Origin: DATLGB01 sp038318085
Lineage (GTDB): Bacteria > Actinomycetota > Thermoleophilia > Solirubrobacterales > Solirubrobacteraceae
Assembly (NCBI GenBank): GCA_038318085.1
Contig: JBBQBV010000184.1
Coordinates: forward strand, 1 to 6,507
Reading direction: 5' to 3'
Length of the DNA stretch: 6,507 nt
In this document: piece by piece, positions 1 to 5,548 of the stretch
Layout: each line of letters starts with the position of its first letter
Position numbering within the stretch: position 1 is the first letter of the stretch
The notes under the pieces: generated by a model
What the model saw: only the letters and a program-made list of their open reading frames with translations
Told to the model about the DNA's origin: nothing
Database searches by the model: none
Translations under genes and position numbers: made by a program

Positions 1-1
1 C

Positions 2-382
2 AACGAGCTGCTCAACGGCGCCGCCGTCTTCCTGCAGACCTCGCGCCACGAGGGCTTCTGCCTGCCGGTGCTCGAGGCGATGGCGGCCGGCGCGCCCGTC
101 GTGTGCACCGATGCCCACGGCAACCGCGACTTCTGCGTCGATGGCGTCAACTGCCTGATGCCGCGCGCCGAGCCGCGCGCCGTGCGCGGGGCGCTCGAGG
201 CGCTGCTGCGCGACGGCGACCTGCGCGAGCACCTGCGCGAGGGCGGGCACCGCACGGCCAACGAGTACGCGCTAGAGCGCAAGCTCGACGAGCTCGACGG
301 CTTCTACCGCCACCTCGCCGAGCGCCGCGCCTCGGGCGTCATGCCCGATCCGGTCGTGCGCCCGCAGGTGACGGTCAGGTGA
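2..382 (+). CDS. Glycosyltransferase family 4 (GT-B fold), C-terminal fragment
   Basis: This is the last 126 residues of a sugar transferase whose start lies left of the window. The frame is open from base 2 to a TGA at 380-382. The fragment begins in the C-terminal nucleotide-sugar-binding Rossmann half of a GT-B enzyme. It contains the family's E-x7-E motif (EGFCLPVLE, fragment residues 17-25), followed by MAAGAPVV and a GNRDFCVDGVNCL stretch. In GT4 enzymes this region contacts the NDP and sugar of the donor. A helical tail ending in VRPQVTVR follows, slightly beyond the last family helix. Such enzymes add hexoses to lipid-linked or surface glycans at the cytoplasmic membrane face. Donor and acceptor cannot be told from this part. 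The GT2 gene and glycan exporter elsewhere in the window support a role in surface polysaccharide synthesis. The family call is firm; specificity is unknown. Confidence 0.9.
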   Translation, partial: NELLNGAAVFLQTSRHEGFCLPVLEAMAAGAPVVCTDAHGNRDFCVDGVNCLMPRAEPRAVRGALEALLRDGDLREHLREGGHRTANEYALERKLDELDGFYRHLAERRASGVMPDPVVRPQVTVR

Positions 383-726
383 GGCACGCCTTATGTGGCA
401 GACTTCGTGCTCAGCCCCCACGCGTCCCCGCCTGACACCTTGGTCGACCGTCCGCGCCGACTGATGGCGAATCTCGGCTTCTCTGGCAACGAGCGCGATG
501 ATCCGCACGCGCCGAGCGGCCTGTGCCACGGACATGAGACGACCCGGCCCGCTGGCGGGTGACCCTCGGCCGACGGGTCCGCATCGCTGTGCGAAACCGT
601 GGGGTCGGCGACGAGCCCCCGTTTGCAAGTTGCCATGGCGACCTGCGAGCCGATGGGCGCGGTGTTCGCCTCCTCGGCGGCTGATTTACCCGCAGCTTCA
701 AGACATCCGCGTGCGCGCTCGCGCCT
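383..726. other. Intergenic region between convergent genes, no supported gene
   Basis: This 344-bp stretch separates the 3' ends of the GT4 gene (+) and the diguanylate cyclase (-). Open frames here are short or arginine-rich and resemble no family I recognise. The longest ones depend on overlap with the flanking genes. A 33-codon frame at 464-562 (+) has no convincing ribosome binding site. The only structure I see is a pair of abutting GC-rich hairpins at 542-579, with no T-run on either strand, so they are not classical intrinsic terminators. No promoter is evident, as expected for a tail-to-tail junction. Confidence 0.6.
542..579. repeat. Two adjacent GC-rich inverted repeats (alternative hairpins)
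   Basis: ACCCG at 542-546 pairs with CGGGT at 556-560, extended by CC/GG inside. GACCC at 561-565 pairs with GGGTC at 575-579 around the self-complementary TCGGCCGA. In addition, GACCCG at 541-546 can pair with CGGGTC at 574-579, which would exclude both small hairpins. The element sits about 160 bases after the GT4 stop and about 150 bases after the cyclase stop on the other strand. It could help end transcription from either side, but no U-tract follows on either strand. In a GC-rich genome short stems like these can arise by chance. Confidence 0.3.
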
Positions 727-2172
727 TCAGGATGCGATCACGGTTCGGTTGCGGCCCGTGCGCTTGGCCTCATACAGCGCGCGGTCGGCGCGGCCGACGA
801 GCCTGTCGGCGGACTCCTCGACGTTCCAGATCGCGAGCCCTGCCGAGCAGGTCAGTCCAGCTGGCATCGTGCTGCGCAGCCGCTCGACGACGGCGCGCGC
901 AGCCTCGATCGGCTGGGCGAGGAAGGCGAGCGCGAACTCCTCGCCGCCATAGCGGGCAACCAGGTCGTTGGCGCGCAACCCGGCGCGCCACGCGTCGGCG
1001 GTCTGGGCAAGGACCTCGTCGCCTGCTTGGTGGCCGCGCTCGTCGTTGAAGCGCTTGAACGCGTCGATGTCGAGGATCGCGACACATAGCGGCTCACCTT
1101 GACGGCGCGCCCGCGCAAACTCGCGCTGCACGCCCTCATTCCACGCGCGGCGGTTGGCCAGGCCCGTCAGATCGTCGGTCAGTGCGAGCCGCTCGAGCTT
1201 GGAGAGTGCTTCCTGGCGCTCGGCGAGGATGACCAAGAACCGTGCGATCTGCTCGCTGACCGTAGACATCATGTCCACCAGCTCACGCTCGCCGTGCCGC
1301 ACCGACCGCGTGAACAGCTCGATCACCCCGCGGACCTCGCCGCGGGCAGGCAACGGCAGGCCGACGGCGGTGCGCAGCCCCGCCTCGGCGGCCGCCTCGG
1401 TGCGCGGGAGATCGGGGTCGGTGGCGAAGTCGGCGATGAACAACGGCCGGCCGTCCCGCCAGACGCGCCCCGGCAGGCCCACGCCCGGCGCGAACGTCAC
1501 CTCGCGGCAGACCTGCTCAAAGGCGGGGATGCTCAGCCCGGACGCCAGCCAGATCGCCTCCATACGCAGCTCGCCCGCCCCATCAGGGGTCCAGTAGATG
1601 CCGGCCTCCCACCCCATGCCCTCACCGAGCGCCCGCAGCACCGCCGGCACGACAGCCGCGACCGTCTCAGCCTCGGCGAGCGCCGCGATGACCGCGTGCT
1701 GAGTCGCCACATACTGCTCGGCCCGCTTGCGCTCGGTGATGTCATGCAAGAACGCGTGAAAGCTATGCGTGGGACCCTCCGGCACCGCCGAGATCGTCAG
1801 CTCGACCGGAAACTCATGGCCGTCACGATGCAGCGCCGCCACCTCCACGCGCCTGCGCAGGATCGGGCCGTCGCCGGTCGCCAGGAACCGTGCGAGCCCC
1901 TCCAGATGCGCGTGACGCTGAGCTTCAGGAATCAACGTGTCGCCCAGCACCCGCCCGAGAGCCTCGCCGCGCGACCAGCCAAACGTGGCCTCCGCCGCCG
2001 GGTTGAGATCAGTGATGAACCCACCCGCATCCATACACACATACGCCTCATGCGCGGTACGCAACACCGCCCTCGAGGCATCCCCAAACGCCCCGCCGCT
2101 CGCGAAAACGTCTCCAGCCTCCGGCTCGTCCTTCGAAGACACCACGTCGCTCTCCCCAACCTTGTGATCCAC
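727..2172 (-). CDS. PAS-GAF-GGDEF diguanylate cyclase
   Basis: A 481-residue protein (GTG start) predicted to make cyclic di-GMP from two GTP. A PAS domain spans about residues 33-150, with FGWSRGEALG, the HRDGHEFPVE strand and a closing HDITERKRAE linker. A GAF-like sensor domain spans about 155-315 and includes APGVGLPGRVWRDG and AVGLPLPARGEV. A coiled linker leads to the GGDEF domain, about 325-478. DDLTGLANRR (333-342), DIDAFKRFND (368-377) and the signature GGEEF (409-413) are intact, so catalysis is expected. RAND at 400-403, five residues before GGEEF, matches the RxxD inhibitory site that binds the product. There is no EAL domain, signal peptide or membrane segment, so it is a soluble cytosolic sensor-cyclase. 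The ligand is unknown. It stands alone, tail-to-tail with the GT4 gene. A start nine codons further in (GTG at 2145) has the better ribosome binding site. Confidence 0.93.
   Translation of the reverse strand: MDHKVGESDVVSSKDEPEAGDVFASGGAFGDASRAVLRTAHEAYVCMDAGGFITDLNPAAEATFGWSRGEALGRVLGDTLIPEAQRHAHLEGLARFLATGDGPILRRRVEVAALHRDGHEFPVELTISAVPEGPTHSFHAFLHDITERKRAEQYVATQHAVIAALAEAETVAAVVPAVLRALGEGMGWEAGIYWTPDGAGELRMEAIWLASGLSIPAFEQVCREVTFAPGVGLPGRVWRDGRPLFIADFATDPDLPRTEAAAEAGLRTAVGLPLPARGEVRGVIELFTRSVRHGERELVDMMSTVSEQIARFLVILAERQEALSKLERLALTDDLTGLANRRAWNEGVQREFARARRQGEPLCVAILDIDAFKRFNDERGHQAGDEVLAQTADAWRAGLRANDLVARYGGEEFALAFLAQPIEAARAVVERLRSTMPAGLTCSAGLAIWNVEESADRLVGRADRALYEAKRTGRNRTVIAS
2152..2157 (-). 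promoter_or_regulatory. Probable ribosome binding site supporting a later cyclase start
   Basis: On the minus strand GGGGAG lies six bases before GTG at 2145-2143, which is codon 10 of the longest cyclase frame; a second GTG follows directly. The GTG at 2172 has no comparable purine-rich site upstream. The true protein may therefore be 472 residues. The PAS domain begins well after either start, so function is unaffected. Confidence 0.5.
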
Positions 2173-2223
2173 AACAACGCCTACGCGAAGTCAACACGCC
2201 GGCACACCCCAAGCCTCGGCAGC

Positions 2224-2567
2224 ATGAGCGCAGCGCGCCGCAGTATGCCAGTTCACGGAGCATCTCCCGACAGCCAGGCGGCGGATCCCCATCACGACAG
2301 CATCGAAGGAGAACTGACCGCCTTCGCCGGCGTCGGCGAGAAACTGTCCAGCGGCGGGTCGGGACACGTCGGCATCGGCAACGACTGCCTCGCCGGCCAC
2401 GCCCGCAGCTTGCCACCAACGTCAAATTCGCGGCCGAGCCCGGCTCCTGCGTTTGGACCGCGAACTCCGGGCAGTTCTCCGCCGAAGGCAAACTGCTCCG
2501 CTGCACGATCGAGACGCGCGAGACGCCCGCGCTCTACACCAAGTCTCTAGCGCGTCGCGGGCCATGA
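2224..2567 (+). pseudogene. Candidate frameshifted small gene of unknown function
   Basis: No single frame here encodes a convincing protein, but codon bias points to a gene split between two frames. From 2314 to 2409 one plus-strand frame has G or C at the third position in 30 of 32 codons (reading LTAFAGVGEKLSSGG, then HVGIGNDCLAGHARS). From 2412 to the TGA at 2565-2567 a different frame has 43 of 51 such codons (reading FAAEPGSCVWTANSG, then LLRCTIETRETPALYTK). Adding one base near 2410 would join them into about 115 residues from ATG 2224. That start has no clear ribosome binding site, and the first 30 codons show weaker bias. I do not recognise the family. A minus-strand frame at 2191-2400 is the main competing reading. 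The whole 2173-2616 interval also has to contain the promoters of the flanking cyclase and yccF-like genes, but I see no clear -35/-10 pair. Confidence 0.3.
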
Positions 2568-2620
2568 CAGAATCGGGCTCTCCTGCGCAATCTACGACCA
2601 TGGCACCAGGCATCCGATGA
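2564..2620 (+). other. Possible 18-codon upstream ORF overlapping the yccF-like start
   Basis: ATG at 2564 opens an 18-codon frame (MTESGSPAQSTTMAPGIR) whose TGA at 2618-2620 overlaps the next gene's ATG as ATGA. A second in-frame ATG lies at 2600. This geometry would allow ribosomes finishing the small frame to restart on the YccF-like gene. The small frame has no strong ribosome binding site and may be chance. Confidence 0.2.
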
Positions 2621-3054
2621 AGACCCTCGGCAACATTCTCTGGCTCGTCCTCGGCGGGCTATTCATGGCAGTCGGTTACGCCCTCTGGGCGCTGCTGCTG
2701 TTCTGTCTCATCGTGACCATCCCGTTCGCAAAGCAGATGCTCAAGCTGGCGGGATACACCCTCTGGCCGTTCGGCAGGACCGTGGTGAAGGGCGACGGGG
2801 GCGGCTCCGTGTCGGCCCTCGGGAACATCCTCTGGTTCATCCCCGGTCTCATCATGGCCGCGGGGCACGTGCTCGCGGCGCTCGCGAACCTGGCCGCGTG
2901 TGTCTTCCTCATCACCATCCCGATCTGCCTGCCCTTCGCGCTCGCGCACCTGAAGCTCGCCGGACTCGCGCTCATGCCGTTCAACCGTGAGGTCGTGGAC
3001 GAGAAGGACGCTCATCGGGGGGCGCTCGTCACGGTGCGCGACGTGCGGGCATGA
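2617..3054 (+). CDS. yccF: YccF-domain inner-membrane protein
   Basis: A 145-residue membrane protein made of two tandem copies of the YccF (DUF307) unit. Copy 1 covers about residues 4-57 and copy 2 about 67-127. Each starts with LGNILW (4-9 and 68-73), crosses the membrane with a hydrophobic stretch (about 6-35 and 70-105), then has a T-I-P turn, an LKLAG helix and a closing PFxRxVV (51-57 and 121-127). A glycine-rich linker (GDGGGS) separates the copies, and a charged 18-residue tail follows. The length fits E. coli YccF, whose molecular function is not well established. The ATG follows a weak AGG eight bases upstream and overlaps the stop of a small upstream frame. The gene stands alone, converging on the yciH-like gene with 43 bp between the stops. 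Family assignment is strong; the role is unknown. Confidence 0.9.
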   Translation: MKTLGNILWLVLGGLFMAVGYALWALLLFCLIVTIPFAKQMLKLAGYTLWPFGRTVVKGDGGGSVSALGNILWFIPGLIMAAGHVLAALANLAACVFLITIPICLPFALAHLKLAGLALMPFNREVVDEKDAHRGALVTVRDVRA

Positions 3055-3097
3055 CCATCCCGCAACCCAACGCGCTCTCTCCGCGATGTGCCTGCCT

Positions 3098-3424
3098 CTA
3101 GCCGCCCGCCAGCACAGCCTTGTATCCCTCGCCGCGCAGCACCTCGAGGACGACGTCGCGGTGATCGCCCTGTAACTCGATCACACCGTCCTTGACTGAG
3201 CCGCCGACGCCGCAGCGCTTCTTCAGCCGCCCGGCGAGCTGCTTCAGGGCGGCGTCCTCGACCGGGACGCCGCTCACCGTGGTGACCGCCTTGCCGCGCC
3301 GGCCGGAGGTCTCGCGCCGCACCTTGACCGGTCCGTCGTTGGCCAGGCGCGCCTTGAGCTGCGGGTCGCGCGCCTTGCGTAGGTCGCCGTCCGTGGTGGA
3401 GTAGACGACGCGACGGCCGGACAT
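3098..3424 (-). CDS. yciH: YciH/SUI1 (eIF1-like) translation factor
   Basis: A 108-residue cytosolic protein, the same length as E. coli YciH, with the same layout throughout. A VVYSTTDGDL-type head is followed by a basic linker, then the eIF1/SUI1 core: ETSGRRGKAVTTVSGV (38-53), a lysine-rich helix (KQLAGRLKKR, 61-70), CGVGGSVKDG (71-80), VIELQGDHRD (81-90) and the C-terminal YKAVLAGG. Members of this family bind the small ribosomal subunit and are linked to start-site fidelity; the bacterial role is accessory rather than essential where studied. The ATG shares its A with the TGA of the upstream ABC permease (TGATG), so it is the last gene of the exporter operon and is probably translated by re-initiation. 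The SD-like GAGGAGCTC sequence lies within the end of the permease gene. The operon context is unusual for a translation factor. No terminator is evident in the 43 bp after the TAG. Confidence 0.95.
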   Translation of the reverse strand: MSGRRVVYSTTDGDLRKARDPQLKARLANDGPVKVRRETSGRRGKAVTTVSGVPVEDAALKQLAGRLKKRCGVGGSVKDGVIELQGDHRDVVLEVLRGEGYKAVLAGG

Positions 3425-4284
3425 CAGAGCTCCTCGGCCACTTCGGGCGCCATGCGGTTGAACACGTAGAAGCCGAGGCTGAAGACCGCGAGCGCGATGC
3501 CGATGGGGATGGCGAGCAGGGGCGCTCCGCCGATCGCGTCGGCGGCGCTCGGCGAGGAGGGATCGAAGACGGAGTGGCGGATCTGCTGCACCACGGCCGA
3601 CATCGGGTTGCTCATGACGATCGGCCTGGCCCAGTCCGGCACGCGCTCGATCGAGTAGATGATCGGGATGGCGTAGAAGCTGGCCTGCAGCACCACGTCC
3701 CAGATCGGCTGCACGTCGCGGTAGCGCACGAACAGCGCCGAGAGCAGCATGGCGAGCCCGGTCACGTAGATGAGCATCATCGCGATGGCCGGGATCGCAA
3801 CCAGCCAGTTCAGCGTGACCGGTACGTGCCCGAGGGCGATGAAGATGCCGATCGCCACCGAGTTGACCGCGAGCACCAGGCCGGCGCTGACCACGACCGA
3901 GAGCGGGATGACGATGCGCGGGAAGTGGATCTTGCGCACGAGGTTCTCGCGGGCGAGGACGGCCCCGACCGAGCCGCCGGTGCATTCCCCGAAGAACTGA
4001 AACAGCATGATCCCGGTCAAAAGCGTCGGCGGGTAGTACTTGACGTCGTTGCCGATCGGCAGGATCTCGACGAAGACGACGTAGTAGACGCCGAACATCA
4101 AGAGCGGCCGCCCGAGCTGCCAGATGTAGCCGAGCACCGTCCCGAAGAAGCGCAGCCGGAACTCCAGGTAGGCGAGCGTCCAGGTCAGCGCGGCGGCGCG
4201 GCGCCAGTCGCCGGTCAGGGCCGACGGCCCGTGCATCCGCTGGCCGCCGGCGGCACGGATCCGTTCGATGTCGACGACGCTCAC
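3424..4284 (-). CDS. wzm: ABC-2 type polysaccharide export permease (Wzm/TagG-like)
   Basis: A 286-residue integral membrane protein, the expected size for the channel half of a Wzm/Wzt or TagG/TagH exporter that moves lipid-linked polysaccharide out of the cytoplasm. A cytoplasmic amphipathic N-terminal stretch (TLAYLEFRLRFFGTVLGYIW) precedes about six hydrophobic segments near residues 58-76, 86-104, 124-152, 158-183, 195-212 and 254-276. Family hallmarks are the ENLVRKIHFPRIVIP loop (113-127), LFVRYRDVQPIWDVVLQ (184-200) and the NP in the MSNPMSAVV stretch (224-232). GTG 4284 overlaps the ATPase stop as GTGA, which fixes the start and indicates translational coupling. An AGGAG lies about 11 bases upstream. 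ATG at codon 17 is an alternative but has a weak ribosome site. It is downstream of its ATPase and upstream of yciH. The exact glycan is unknown. Confidence 0.93.
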   Translation of the reverse strand: MSVVDIERIRAAGGQRMHGPSALTGDWRRAAALTWTLAYLEFRLRFFGTVLGYIWQLGRPLLMFGVYYVVFVEILPIGNDVKYYPPTLLTGIMLFQFFGECTGGSVGAVLARENLVRKIHFPRIVIPLSVVVSAGLVLAVNSVAIGIFIALGHVPVTLNWLVAIPAIAMMLIYVTGLAMLLSALFVRYRDVQPIWDVVLQASFYAIPIIYSIERVPDWARPIVMSNPMSAVVQQIRHSVFDPSSPSAADAIGGAPLLAIPIGIALAVFSLGFYVFNRMAPEVAEEL

Positions 4285-5522
4285 GTGCTCACGTTCTCCT
4301 CGACGAGCTCGAAGGTCAGGTCGTGCTCGAGGTCGACGATGCCGCCGGTGTCCCGCGTCCCGGTGACCAGGAAGGTCAGCATGCCCGGGTAGCGGTCGCA
4401 GATCTCCTGACCCGAGCCGCGCCTGGAGACCGTCGGCGTGACGAAGTAGCGGCCGGGGGTGAGCTGGTTTGCAAAGCGGATGCTCAGACGGGCGTGCTCG
4501 CCGGCACAGAAGCCTCCCGTGCGCTCGGCGGTCCAGACCGTGCTGGTGGCGAACACGGGGCGGTGATCCGCGCTTTCGATCGCGATTCCCACCGCGGGAT
4601 CCTCGACGTCGGCGTAGAACTCGACCGTCGCCTTGAGCATCGTCTCCTGCCCCTGCGGGATGACCTCCAGCGGCTCCCCGTCGGGCGTCTGAAACCACAT
4701 CTGCGTGAAGCGCGCGGACCCGTCGCCGAAGCGGTCGCGCGACGCGGACTCGGGGGTTGAGTCGTCCTGCGCCGAGTCGTTGTGGAAGTTCATGTCGAGG
4801 TAGTGCTCGCCGACGAGGATCGGGTCCCCTTCGCGCACCGTCACCCCGCGCTCCATCAGCATCGCGCGGTCGCAGAAGCGGCGCACCGCGCCCATGTCGT
4901 GCGTCACCAGCACGATCGTCTTGGCCTCGTCGCGCAGCCGGTTGAACTGGTCGAAGCACTTCTGCTGAAAGGACGCGTCGCCGACCGCGAGCACCTCGTC
5001 GATCAGCAGCACGTCGGCGTCGACCTGGATCATCACGGCGAAGGCGAGCCGGACGTGCATGCCGCTCGAGTAGTTCTTGAGCTTGACCGTCTCGTACTCC
5101 TGCAGCTCGGCGAACTCGATCACCCGCTCGTAGCGCTCCCGGGCCTCCTTGGGCGTGAGGCCGAGCATGATCCCGTTGAGGACCACGTTGTCGCGGGCGG
5201 CGAGGTCGGGATTGAAGCCGACGCCGAGCTCGATGAAGGTCGACATGCGCCCGCGGGTCCAGATCTCCCCCTCGTTGGCCTGGTAGATGCCCGCCATGAG
5301 CTTGAGCAGCGTGCTCTTGCCCGACCCGTTGCGGCCGACGATCCCGAAGAACTCGCCCTCCTCGACGGTGAAGGTGGCGTCGCGGACCGCCGTGAACTGG
5401 TCGAAGCTGCGTCCGCGGAACGGGTGCAGCGCCCGCTCCTTGAAGGTGTGCATCTGCTCTTCGGGGCGGCGGAAGTGCTTGGTGACTCCGTCCACCACGA
5501 TGGCTGGTGTCCGGCCGCTCAT
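4281..5522 (-). CDS. wzt: ABC polysaccharide exporter ATPase with Wzt C-terminal domain
   Basis: A 413-residue ATP-binding subunit that powers the adjacent permease. The nucleotide-binding domain covers about residues 5-245: Walker A GRNGSGKST (63-71), the family-typical STFIELGVGFNPDLAARDNV stretch, signature YSSGM (151-155), Walker B VLLIDEVLAVGD (171-182) and the switch histidine in VTHDM (H208). All catalytic residues are present. After a polar linker (DSAQDDSTPESAS), residues about 265-405 form a predicted beta-sandwich like the Wzt C-terminal domain, which in O-antigen systems recognises the finished or capped end of the glycan. The extra length compared with TagH-type subunits lacking it supports this. 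The ATG at 5522 is the operon's first start. An AGGA 13 bases upstream is poorly spaced, and a -10-like TAGGAT sits nine bases before the ATG. The GT2 gene diverges from it. Confidence 0.94.
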   Translation of the reverse strand: MSGRTPAIVVDGVTKHFRRPEEQMHTFKERALHPFRGRSFDQFTAVRDATFTVEEGEFFGIVGRNGSGKSTLLKLMAGIYQANEGEIWTRGRMSTFIELGVGFNPDLAARDNVVLNGIMLGLTPKEARERYERVIEFAELQEYETVKLKNYSSGMHVRLAFAVMIQVDADVLLIDEVLAVGDASFQQKCFDQFNRLRDEAKTIVLVTHDMGAVRRFCDRAMLMERGVTVREGDPILVGEHYLDMNFHNDSAQDDSTPESASRDRFGDGSARFTQMWFQTPDGEPLEVIPQGQETMLKATVEFYADVEDPAVGIAIESADHRPVFATSTVWTAERTGGFCAGEHARLSIRFANQLTPGRYFVTPTVSRRGSGQEICDRYPGMLTFLVTGTRDTGGIVDLEHDLTFELVEENVST

Positions 5523-5548
5523 GATCGGACGATCCTAGCCTCGCCCCT
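5523..5548. promoter_or_regulatory. 26-bp divergent region with overlapping -10-like motifs
   Basis: The exporter operon (-) and the GT2 gene (+) are separated by only 26 bp. Two TANNNT motifs overlap in it: TAGGAT on the minus strand (5537-5532), nine bases before the ATPase ATG, and TAGCCT on the plus strand (5536-5541), seven bases before the GTG. These spacings would place transcription starts at or next to the start codons, giving leaderless messages, which are common in actinobacteria. No good -35 boxes are seen at the usual distance, and neither gene has a well-placed ribosome binding site. Promoters inside the opposing genes are the alternative. Confidence 0.35.

Noticed and set aside
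498..1049. A 183-codon plus-strand frame crossing the cyclase 3' end
   Set aside because: Arginine/alanine-rich with no domain; over half lies antisense to the GGDEF region.
2173..2200. TTGACT on the minus strand as a possible -35 box for the cyclase
   Set aside because: The hexamer 17 bases downstream (TGGATC) matches the -10 consensus at only two positions and would fall inside the longest cyclase frame.
2191..2400. A 69-codon minus-strand frame upstream of the cyclase
   Set aside because: It has a GTG start without a ribosome binding site and weaker third-position bias than the plus-strand frame over the same bases. Kept only as the competing reading of the suspected frameshifted gene.
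1099..2550. A 483-codon open frame on the plus strand opposite the cyclase
   Set aside because: It is arginine/proline/histidine-rich with no recognisable domain, and is the antisense shadow of the PAS-GAF-GGDEF gene. Only its last part (after 2224) may include coding sequence, treated separately.
3055..3097. Possible bidirectional terminator between yccF-like and yciH genes
   Set aside because: No convincing stem-loop or T-run could be found in the 43 bp.
3098..3985. A 295-codon minus-strand frame ending in the YciH-like protein
   Set aside because: The part before ATG 3424 is an arginine-rich shadow of the permease; the YciH homology starts exactly at ATG 3424 and has the family's normal length.
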